A DNA stretch of 64,000 nt from Lichenostomus cassidix. Its lineage: Eukaryota > Chordata > Aves > Passeriformes > Meliphagidae. Below are positions 41,201 through 50,787 of this stretch, piece after piece. The stretch lies in NCBI GenBank assembly GCA_008360975.2, contig CM039180.1:8957122-9021121 (forward strand), written 5' to 3'. A program made the translations under genes and the position numbers. Below the pieces are notes generated by a model. It had not been told where the DNA came from. It ran no database searches and worked only from the letters and a program-made list of their open reading frames with translations. Numbering within the stretch: the first letter of the stretch is position 1; each line of letters starts with the position of its first letter.

Positions 41201-43149
41201 ACAAAAACTGTGAACAGGTCCTCAAAGGGTAGTTTGATTTGCATCTGCTTATGATTGTCCTTTTTATATTACCTAGTATCAAAGAAAAGGAACTTGCTTC
41301 TGTATCTCTGCCTCTAAATTTGCAGAAAGAACTCTAATTTGCATGCACTTTATAAAAGACTGTTTTATCTTTGAAAGGGTTATAATCATATTTTTCTGTG
41401 CTAGAGATTAAGCAATTTTTTTGATAAGGGTTTTTATCCTGGCACCAATGAGCTGTTTCTTGCAAGTTAGATATTACAGTTTTTGAGAAATAGGCTGATT
41501 CATTTGATAACTCTTCTTTCCTTGCAACAACAGAACCTTATAATTCATTATTTTGTGAGTTTCATTGGTTTGTGAGTTTAATCGGTAACACCAAAATGAG
41601 AGAGTTCTTGTCACATTTGGCCAGACTGTAAAGCATATAGAGAAAAAGATGTGGAAATGATAGGATGTAGGGAAAGCAGGTCTGCAGTGGGACTTCTGGA
41701 ACAGATAAGTATTGGTTGCCTGCTGTTTCATAAGAAAAGGTAAATGTCACAGAACTGTGAAAAGAGACAGTTTCCACAAAAATCCCTAAGATATTTGAAA
41801 TCATAATCATTTCTAAGGTAAAATCTTTGGCTCCAGTGAAGCTAATAATGAACTTCCCACTGAAGGTCATTTTTCATCCTTTGCCTCATTTTGAACTCAG
41901 CTTACCTCTTTAGGCATTATATGTCTGTTCCTTCTATCTTAGGAGATATTAACAAAGAAATAGAAACAATGTATATAGTTTTAAACAGTAAGCATCAGCA
42001 GGACTCAAATTTCCCCAGTTTTAATTGTGTTATTGAGTGAATTGATTGAGTTTTGATCTTGCTTGTTTTGTCTGTGTCTATATTCAACATATGCCATCTG
42101 ATTTTAAACATAACAACTTCTCAGTCTGAGTCAGAAGCACTAGTTACTTATTTGGCTTTGAATAAAGAAATATAGGGAGGTTGTTTGTTTATAAAACTTT
42201 CATTTGGGAACCTTATAAACTTTCAGACTACCCAACTAAAGGACAGAAATACCACCCTCCACAAAATATTCCATATTTAACAGTATTATGAATGCTCACA
42301 TTGGTCTGTATCAGAAAACAAAATGTTTTCACTGATTAAATCAGTCTTTCGCCATCTTTGTTTTGCACTTGCCTTCTTCCATGCAACAGCATTTTGCACA
42401 CCTACTCATAATCAAGTACATTATGTCCATTTGTGCAAAATGAGGGGGGGTGTGTGTGTGTATTTGCTTCCTTCTAACCCCCATGACTGAACTTTGTGTC
42501 TTTCCTTCACATGCCAGGTGAATCCACCTTCCTTCAGGTGCAACTGTGTTGTGTGTTGCCTCTTCCACAGGCCTTCCTGATGTTTTAATCTAGAATACCA
42601 TGTGAAGAAGCAGACACACTCGTGTCATGCTACTCCACTTAGAGAGTTTTCCATCTGTGCTTTATCAAGTTCTCTGCCAAGCTGTTCTTTTGATGTGTAA
42701 CTTACAGCCACTCAAGAGAAAAGTAGGAAGCCCCCAACTGCTACTAGTTTCATCATTTAGTGTGAACCAGTACTGGAAAAATGATCTTTGATTGCTACAA
42801 TACAACAGCACTATAAATATTTGTATAGCATCCTTATGTAGGTCATTTTGGGAGCTCAACCGCATAGAGCTGTGTCTGAAGCAAGTAGTAATGGAGCTAT
42901 AGAAGGAGACAAGCAAGAGTACCAAATGCTGTCAAATCATTGTCACTAAAACAAATTATATTTGTGAAGATCTACTTGCTCAACAAACACATTTGAATAT
43001 GCAAAATGCAGCTACAATTTAGTAAAAACTCTAGCAAGAATTTGGTAAAACTTGGCTCTGATCAATGAGGAAGAAAAACTGGTGGCAAAGATATAGAAAG
43101 GCTAAGGCACTTAGTGGCTCTTTTGTGAATTGGGTTTGTCCTCTAGTTT
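38291..43149. other. Intergenic DNA, no gene recognised
   Basis: AT-rich sequence between two CR1 ORF2 relics. Reading frames are short (at most about 100 codons) and unrecognisable. A small GT run follows a G7 run near 42444-42461. I see no exon, RNA gene or further mobile element. Confidence 0.55.
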
Positions 43150-44302
43150 CCCAGATCTCTGAGTGAAAGCATGAGCTGCGGTAGAGTAAGACTTAGAGAG
43201 CACTTAAACCACTTGGATATGCAGAAGCTTATGGCACTAGATGGGATGGATCAAAGGGTGATGAGGGAGCTGATGCTACTGCAAAGTCTGTCATTGTCAG
43301 AAAGTCACTGGGAAAGTTCCCTGATGACCAGAAAAAAAGCAAGCACTGTACCCATCTTCAAATAGGAGATCCACAAGAGAACTACCAGGCAGTGGTGTAG
43401 CAACTAATGTGGCCAGTAGCATTCCTGGGAAAGTTACAGAGCAAGCCCTCCTAGCAGCCACGTCCAAGCAGACAAAGGACAGGAAGGTTATTAAAAACAG
43501 ACAGCATGTGTTTAACCCCAGGCAAATCACTCCATCAGGCTTTCAGCATGATCAACTATAACATCCTTATAGCCAAATTAGGGAGACCAGTACAGTGGAT
43601 GAAAAATAGACTGAACTATCAGGCTCAAACTGGTTGTGGTTATTTGTATCACGTCCAACTGTTGGCATGTTACTATTTGTATCCTTCTGACTAATGATAT
43701 GCAACGTCTCTGCTACTGATGTGAGCAAAGGCATAGAATACACCCTCAGCAAATCCCAGCTCGGAGAGCAGTAGATAAACTGAAAGGCAGTGCCACTGAC
43801 AAGTGGGAGGATGAGCTGGCAGGAACCTCTTGAAGAATGACAAGTGCAGAGTCCTATACCTAGGAAGGAGTAACTCCATGCATCAGGGTAGCTTGTCCCA
43901 AAAGCAGCTTTGCAGGAAACCTCCAGATGAAACACATTTCAGCCGTGTGCTGTTGTGATGAAGAATGCCAGAGGCAGACTGACGTCTGCTAGCTTAAGTG
44001 TGGCCAGAAGGCTGGATAAAATGATTCTTCTCAATATGTCCAGCCATTGTGAATCTACATTAGGAGTCCAGTGTCCAGTTTGGGGCTCACGAGTCCTGGA
44101 ATGACACTGACATCGTGGAGCCAGTCATCACGATGGTGGTCCAGCACTGAAGCAGAGACCCAAAGAAGCTGTAAAATCTCCATCCGTCGGGACATTCAAA
44201 ACAGCTGTTCGAGGTGTGGAGCAACCTGACCTCATTGGCTCTACTCTGAGGGGTCTGATTCAGGGGCTGCCCTCCAGGCGTGTCTTCCAGTCCCTCTCAC
44301 TC
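43150..44302 (+). mobile_element. CR1 LINE, degenerate ORF2 fragment abutting the PCLO promoter
   Basis: The left part translates on the + strand to LNHLDMQKLMALDGMDQRVM followed by RELMLL (frame from 43171). This is a recognisable form of the CR1 ORF2 segment just before the reverse-transcriptase core, where 'DG(M)HPRVLREL' is typical. Further on are the 'GGGAAAGTTCCCTGATGACC' and 'CATAGAATACACCCTCAGCAA' regions and a 3' UTR-like 'AAATCTCCATCCGTCGGGAC' stretch. It ends near 44302 at 'TCTTCCAGTCCCTCTC' without terminal octamers. Stops and deletions throughout show it is dead. Its 3' end lies within about 100 bp of the start of the PCLO CpG island. Confidence 0.78.
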
Positions 44303-44520
44303 TTGCTTTGGGCAAGCGAGGCTCCTTCAAGCTCTGACTACTCGTGAGCGCGTCCTTGTACGCAGAGAGGAGGAGAGCGAGAGGCAGCACCCGCGGGGGT
44401 GGCAGCGGGTCCCCGCTCGGCCGCCGAAGCTGCGGCGGGTGCGCGGGGCGGGGGCGGCGGTGCCTTTAAAGCCGGGGCGCGGGGCGGGCCGGAGCGCGGG
44501 GGGAGCCGCCCGCCCGGAGC

Positions 44521-44880
44521 ATGCGCTGCGCTGCGCGGGGCGGCGGAGCGCGGCGGGCGGCACCGCCGCACTCCCCCGGCAGCCGCGGCGGCAGCCGGCG
44601 AGTCCCAGCCCGGCCCCGGCGCTGCCGCCGCTCGGGGCCGTGGTGGCGGCCTCGGAGCCCTGAGCGCCCGCGGGGGAGCGCGGCTGCGAGCCGCCCCCCA
44701 GCCCGGTCTGCGCCCGGCGGGAGAGGCGGCGAGCCGCGGCGGCCATGGGCAACGAGGCGAGCCTGGAAGGAGGCGAAGGGATGGGCGCCTTCCCCGAAGG
44801 GGCGGCGGCAGCCGGGGATGGCGGCGGCTCCGCGGCCCCCTTGCAGAGCCTGGTCCCGGCCGGGGTGGAGGCGGACCTGA
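44521..44880 (+). other. Upstream ORF overlapping the PCLO start codon
   Basis: An ATG at 44521 (A at -3) opens a 119-codon frame, offset from the main frame, which runs past the PCLO start at 44745 and stops at 44878-44880. The predicted product is arginine/proline/alanine-rich and looks like translated CpG-island sequence, not a real protein. If transcription starts upstream of 44521, this overlapping uORF could reduce translation from the main ATG. If it starts downstream, the uORF does not exist in the mRNA. Confidence 0.4.
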
Positions 44881-44986
44881 GCCAGCTGAGCGAGGAGGAG
44901 AGGAGGCAGATCGCCGCTGTCATGTCAAGGGCGCAGGGGCTGCCCAGAGGGAACCTCGCCGGCGCGGAGCCGCCTCCCATGCAAAG
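44745..44986 (+). CDS. PCLO: PCLO exon 1 coding part: Piccolo N-terminus
   Basis: Piccolo is a giant scaffold of the presynaptic cytomatrix that organises synaptic-vesicle clustering and actin at the active zone. This exon encodes residues 1-80 plus two bases of codon 81. Residues 1-6 are MGNEAS, and the conserved block ADLSQLSEEERRQIAAVMSR, followed by AQGLP, identifies the Piccolo/Bassoon family. The ATG at 44745 sits in a strong Kozak context (GCCATGG), and an in-frame TGA at 44661-44663 excludes a longer N-terminus. Gly2 and Ser6 fit the N-myristoylation pattern MGxxxS. Residues 10-35 are Gly/Ala-rich, as in mammals but diverged. The exon end is placed at AAAG|GCATGC, a GC-type donor, because the protein then continues collinearly with family members into exon 2. 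An alternative GT donor at 45047 (G|GTGGGG) would keep phase 2 but add 20 non-conserved residues. Confidence 0.93.
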
Positions 44987-45781
44987 GCATGCACGGAAAA
45001 TCTCCCTTCTCCCGCTCCTCCCTTCCCCCTTCTCCGTCTCCTCGCGGTGGGGCGGGGGGCGAGTCGCAATACGATCCGGGCCCGCTGCACCCGGAGCCGG
45101 TGTTCCATTTTGCTGGCAGAGGGAGGGAAGGGGTGGCTGCCCGGGCGCGGGCACCAGGACGGAGCCTGCACCCTCTGGTTTTTCCCACTACAGTGGTCTC
45201 TGATGATAACGGCGGTCCCCAGTTCCGTGGGCTGCGCCCTCCTTTCTTCCCTTGCACTGATCTGGAGCACGGGCAGTTTCTGTGTCTAGGGCGGGGAGAG
45301 AGAGCTGTGCAGACACCGTTCTGGTTTTCTGTGTGCGGGTGTGTGCTTTACGGGGCTGGATGCCCCACGACTCTGGTTGTAGCCAGGGAAGCTCTCCCCC
45401 GAGGCGGATGGGTTCTGCAAGCGTCTGGAGAGAGGATCTTGTTGAATCTTCCAAAGCTGTTGGGCATAATACCTTTGCTGGCTGTTACTCTGCCAGTTCT
45501 GAACCTCTACAACTATCATTTGGCTTCATTAAATAGTCATGGGTTGAGGAGGTCCGTTTCAGTCTATTTTTTCTCCCTTATTTTTCTTCTCGATTTCCCC
45601 CCCTCTTTTGTTGTAAGGGGAGAAGCCAAATAATAGATTGAGTTGATTCCCACGGCATTCAGTGTTCTGGATAGTCATGGCTTTACCTCACTGTGCCTCT
45701 GCGAAGGCTGGGGTAATCTCCTTCCCCGTTCTTTCCCTGCCCCTCAGCAAATTCACAGCCCGACGTGCAACAAGCCCGCTC

Positions 45782-45894
45782 CCCCGTGTCGCTGTCCGCG
45801 GTGCTGAGCCACCAGCCCTGCCCGGCCCCGTGTCGCTGTCCGCGGTGCTGAGCCACCAGCCCTGCCCGGCCCCGTGTCGCTGTCCGCGGTGCTG
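45782..45894. repeat. 44-bp GC-rich minisatellite, about 2.6 copies
   Basis: The unit starts CCCCGTGTCGCTGTCCGCGG and recurs exactly at 45782, 45826 and 45870. The third copy breaks off after 25 nt. The copies are identical over their shared length, which suggests recent amplification or homogenisation. Each unit has several CpGs. Each unit also contains an RE1-like element on the opposite strand, annotated separately. Confidence 0.95.
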
Positions 45895-45896
45895 CA
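45788..45896 (-). promoter_or_regulatory. Tandem RE1/NRSE (REST-binding) motifs in PCLO intron 1
   Basis: On the - strand, each minisatellite unit reads TCAGCACCGCGGACAG, a full match to the classical RE1 consensus TYAGMRCCNNRGMSAG. The 21-nt sites occupy 45788-45808, 45832-45852 and 45876-45896. In the third copy the leading T of the 16-nt consensus is G, so it has one mismatch. REST (NRSF) represses neuronal genes in non-neuronal cells through such elements, and PCLO is neuron-enriched. A repressive role about 1 kb downstream of the start codon is therefore a sensible inference. The motif match is direct; binding has not been shown. Confidence 0.75.
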
Positions 45897-48800
45897 CCTC
45901 CTCCCACCCCGGCCCGTCATCCAAGGCCGGCGCCTCTGTTGCTCTCCGACTCCGGGGCTGGGTGTGTTGTTTGTCTTGAAGGAGGAAGCTGAAAGGAGCC
46001 TTCTCCATTAACTGTTTCATGGCGCATTGACCTCACCCCACATAAATGCATATTCAGTTTATATAATACCAGGTTTATATAAGTGAATTCTAGAAGAGAG
46101 GCAAGGAGGGTGGGACTAAATTAATTTTTGGACAAATTACTGGAGTCACTGAGGTTATACCTGAGATGATGGTCTCCATTTTTTAAAACTGGAAGTCAAA
46201 TCTTTCTATTTCATGTCTTGTTTAATTATTGATCAGGCATTACCATTGTGTGTAAAATAAAATTTTCCATTCAATTTAGGTCTCTGGTCAGCTTCTATAG
46301 ATGTTAATGAGGAAAAGAAATATGCTTTAGTTCCATTAAACTAAGCTCAAAATTCCATTTTGTGTAACTGTCTATGAACAAAGACATAAGTCCTTTGAAA
46401 CTTTATTTTCTTGCTAATATTCTAGTAAAAAGTAAGATAAATATTCTTGCAAGATTTCAGAATAGGCTGAACTCTTTACAATGCGAATATCTCTGCATTT
46501 ATAAATGGCTGCTTTCCTACAAACATACTTATGTGAGAAGCTACTTTGATCTTGTTAGCATGCCATACTTCCACCCTCTATTTAAAGAAAAGGCACTCTA
46601 AATTTGTGAATTACAGCCTTTACCTTATGTCAGGATGTCAGCTTTGACTATTATAGCAGTTCCCATCATAGTATCTTTGTTCCTGTCTCACTGTAATGAA
46701 GTTACTACTTGTCTTGTCTCTTGTTTTGTGGCTTTATTTTCTCCTCTTGCCCACCTCTCTTTGCTATTGAGATGTACCAAGAATGGTACGGGCAATTATC
46801 AAGAACCCAATACAAACAAAACCCTTGGAGTAAGACTCTTTTAAGTATTAAGGATCCCCCTCTTCCAGACTAAAACTGGAACTAGGTTTTTTGTTTGTTT
46901 GTTTTTTTCCCCAGTTCAGATGTTAAGTGTGATCAAAAGAGGAATTCCAGCTTTCAGTTCAGCAGTGTCCTTATTGTAGTGTCTGTCAGTTTTTAACATG
47001 TTAACTGGATTTTTCCTTTGTGATTTCCATTATCACATTAGAGGTTAATAATCATTTCCTATTCTAAGTGCTTTCATTCCTGCTCCCAAAGTAACCCTAG
47101 TCTTAAAGTGTACAAATTCCTCATGATTGCTAGTGTTCTGGGGTAACAATTTTTGCAAATGCAGACTTTTTAAATAGTAAGTAATGTATGTGCCAGGTAA
47201 TGTAGTTGCCACCTTAAAATGAATTTTGTACCTTCTAGAATTTCTGTAGGCTTTGAGCTTTTAAGCCTTGTGAATTTTCATGTAAGCATTTAGATCTAGA
47301 GCTCCTAAAGTTAACTGCCTATTCAGATGTACTTCCTATTTTTTTAAAATGTTTTATTCTCAAGGTTCCAATCAAATGTTTAGGATCTGTGGAAATCTTT
47401 CTATCCTATTTCAATTACCAGTCTTCAGAAAATCATGGTTGGGAAATTGGTCTGAAACAAACACAGTCAATTTGTAAGGAAGTTCCATTTGTTCCAGCTT
47501 CATCAAATGACTCTGGAACTGTGCCAGTGTCCACTTGCTGAGGAACTGTTCTATATCTGAAAGGAATAGATGATCAGCTGAATATATGACCGTGTAATAC
47601 ATCTGCTTGGAGTGTTGTTTTTTTTTTTCTTCCAGTTGATTGAGTTGTTCACAATAGATATCAATAAAAAAATTGCTGCATTTTGATAGGAAATTCTAAG
47701 AAGTCTTGCTGACTGTCACATTTCTGAAGTATATTTATGGTGTATTTTCCAGAAAAAATATATATCCTTAGTGTCATCAGTCTATTGACCAAAAAAAAAA
47801 AAAAAAGTTTAGTCACTGGGGTATGTGTAAGTTCATACATATCTTGTCAGTAAACATGAGAAGATCTAACTGTCTTTGAGTTGCATTGTTGCTGCATTTG
47901 TCTTTGAAACTATTTATACTGATGAATGAGGAAAGGCATACCTTCCTAATAGGTGTTTATAGTTATGGAATTCAAGAACTAGACCAATAGTCTTTTTGTT
48001 AAATCTCTGCTTACTCCAAAGTAATCTTTGATTTGGCTGTGATATGTAAATGAATAGAGATGAGTTCCATGAATCAAAGACCAAAGTGAGGGGAAACATA
48101 GCAGCCCAAAGAAAAGCATTATGTGAAGGAGAACTTAATTATTTCATTTATTTGCTCTGGTTTGAAGGCTTTAAAACAATTGTGGGTTTTTCATGATTCA
48201 AAATGTTTGAAAGTTAGAAAATTCTTTCAAATAAATACAAGATTTAGTTTGAGGATTCTAATTCTCCAGTTCAATTTAAATTTTTCAATGTCAGCCTGTA
48301 GCCGGTTGTAAAATGGTTGTAGAAAAGAAGGCTTCAACTCCCAGGTAACTCAAAGTAAATGGAGCAAGTCCTGGCTTTTGACAGAAGTAACATTTCTCAA
48401 GAAGCTTGTCTTTTCAATGCTTTTTCCTCCACTAGTTAACCACGCTCTGTCTCCATTGCTTAGAAACATTGTTATGTACAAAGGCAAGACAAGTCAAGTC
48501 TTCAGAATACACTAGCAGCCTTGAAGAGAATCATCTGAGTTTATTTCCTAGATTCATGGGTTTTTATCTCATTTCAAGTCCTGATATCTGATCAGGTGGA
48601 AACTTGTGGAACATATTATTTGACAAAAATGCAAGCTGGAGAAAAATTCTGTTCCAGTAGGAATTCACAGTTACTTTTTCTTGCTAAAGTCCAAGTGAAA
48701 TTTCTGAAAACATTTTGGGTTTTTTTGTTTTTTTTTTTTTTGTTTGGGTTTTTTTTCCATCCCCTCTCTCTTCACAGTGTAAGGTTAGGGCATGACACTC

Positions 48801-50787
48801 TACTTCCAGACCAGATTTTCAGAATTTACAGAATTTCAATAGTACTGTGGATTTTTTTTTTCCCCCTCTTCTTTTTCACTCTTATCATTGTTGAATGAAG
48901 CCTTCCAAGAACTTGAAGATTTTCTAACATGAGTGCTGGAAGTATACCAGACTGCTGCTAATAGACTAGTTGAAATGTTTTCATATAATAAGCAGTGCCT
49001 CTTCAGATGAACCTAGAGTGCTTATCTAAATAAGAAGAAACAGCTGCAGGTAGACCTACCTAGTTGTTCACGAGAGTATAAAATTACTCTTTTAGCAAGC
49101 AAAGTTGCCTAATATTTGGAAGAATTAGATTATCATTGGGCTTTTCTGAGCTATCCTCTTTATGAGTTAATCAATGTTCACTGACGCCAGTGAAAAAACA
49201 CCTACTCACTTCACAGGGTTGGACATTAAGGTCATAAATTTCCAAGTATTGTGGTCAATATGCACACAAGAATGGGAAAGGACAAACGGAATTGTGGAAG
49301 GCTGGAAATAGTTTGTAGTTAATAGTTAATACGTTGACAAGTATTACTTGTGGAAATTTTTAATTGACAGAAAAGTCAGATACAAGATTACAACAATCCT
49401 GTGTCGTGAGAATTACACACACAGAAATGTCTACCATTTAGCTTTGTCCTTTTGTATTGCCATTGCTAGCCATGTAATGGAAACTATTAACCAGAACCAC
49501 TGGTAATCTCATGATGACGTTAACAATGTAAAATACATTTTTTAATGTGGTTACTGTAGACGGTTCTGCAGACTCTTAAAACTCTTAAACAAAATTGTGC
49601 ATTTATTTATTTATTTGTCAAGGAAGGCAGTTAAATGTAATACGTGATTGTTTATTTTGCTCAGGGATACGCAAGAAGAATTGTCATGTCTGGAAGACTA
49701 AGATCACAGTTGACTGGTTCTCTCAAAGTGAAAAGCGAGAATTTTATATTTGCAGTATTTCTGTGACACTGAGGAGAACACCGTATCTTCCAGCAGAAGC
49801 TCAGTGATAGCACTGAATAGAATATTTTATTACATCCCTGAGCATTAGCAGCAAATACAATATTATTTTCCCCAGCTACAGCCAAGTATAGCAACAAGTA
49901 GAATACTTTGCCACATGTGAAGCCATGCTCTTGATTTTGGTTCCTACATTCTTAGTTTCATCTTCTCCTGTATGAACATATAGCAAAATATTGTTGCAAG
50001 GATTTTTCCCAATTCTCTAATGAGATTTTTTTTTTTTTTAATACTGGGCAGTGTTGGGATGGAATTTCTGGGATGATGCTGAGAAAGAGTATGGTAGCTA
50101 TTGGCAAACAAAGGTAAAAGGGTTCAGGGCTAACTGTGAACTGGCATCTGTTTTATCTGATGGAGAACTCTTCTGATTTGTGAGTGCATAGGTGCCAAAA
50201 TAAATACTTAACAAAGAACTGTGTGCTCCTTAACATACATGAATTTTAGGAGTTTAAATCCCTGCTGCATATTGAATTGTAAATATATGCAATTTTTATA
50301 CAAGTAACCAGAACACAAGTACATAAGCATTTTGCATTGTGCATTGGTTTTTTTGTACGGCTGTACTTTAATCTGCTAATTTTGACATTTCTGTGTCTTT
50401 TAGTCTTCTGTACCGCTGTTTTTGTATACCAAGGAGCAGCTGGAAAGTTAATCATTTGGATATAGGTATAATAGGAAGATCTAGCTTTGAGTTCTTCAGA
50501 ATTCTGGAAAAAAAAAGAGGTGTCTGGATAAATGTTATAGTATTACATTATTTTCTAAAGAATAAAACAATGTATGACTGAATATTTGTATAAGCCTTTA
50601 AGGAACAATGATTTTTTAAATACTTTTTACACTCGCCTTGTTATAAGCCTTAGTCTTGAAAACACTTAAGCACTGAGAAACTTCACAGCACTACCAGTGC
50701 ACTTTCAGGTTTACTGATACATCTTATTTTATCTCATTTTTCTAGTATTATGCATTATTTTAATTTTATTACATTTTCTCTCTGCAG

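Larger units (their letters stand above)
44385..45180 (+). promoter_or_regulatory. PCLO: CpG island containing the PCLO promoter and 5' UTR
   Basis: Base composition switches abruptly from AT-rich to very GC- and CpG-rich near 44385 and decays after about 45180. GC boxes of the GGGGCGG type occur at about 44445-44457, 44481-44490 and 44535-44546. A TTTAAA box at 44465-44470 is the only TATA-like element; if used, it would place transcription initiation near 44495-44500. TGCGC repeats at 44521-44536 resemble NRF1 half-sites. These are compositional and motif observations; the actual start site is not determinable from the sequence. Confidence 0.8.
44987..50787 (+). other. PCLO: PCLO intron 1 (about 5.8 kb, GC-AG type)
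   Basis: The intron runs from GCATGC to a good acceptor (TTTTCTCTCTGCAG at 50774-50787). Its first part is the tail of the CpG island, with a C/T-rich stretch at 45001-45040. At 45782-45894 it holds the RE1-bearing minisatellite. The rest is AT-rich with T-rich runs (48719-48760, near 50025) and an A16-A17 run near 47790. Chance reading frames of up to 110 codons in the GC-rich part are not exons. I saw no mobile element in it. Confidence 0.8.

Noticed and set aside
44327..45154. 275-codon - strand and 296-codon + strand (44399-45289) reading frames over the CpG island
   Set aside because: Long frames are expected in very GC-rich DNA because stop codons are rare. The products are Ala/Arg/Pro/Gly-rich, and both overlap the real PCLO exon 1 frame. 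The + strand frame starts with GTG, not ATG.
45662..46020. Frames across the 44-bp minisatellite with repeated peptides on both strands
   Set aside because: The repeated peptides simply reflect the DNA repeat. The region lies inside intron 1 and the unit length (44) is not a multiple of three, so a coding repeat would shift frame.
50750..50785. ATG at 50750 as a separate start for the exon 2 frame
   Set aside because: The 12 codons before 50786 fall in the polypyrimidine tract and acceptor of intron 1. Collinearity with exon 1 shows the frame is an internal exon.
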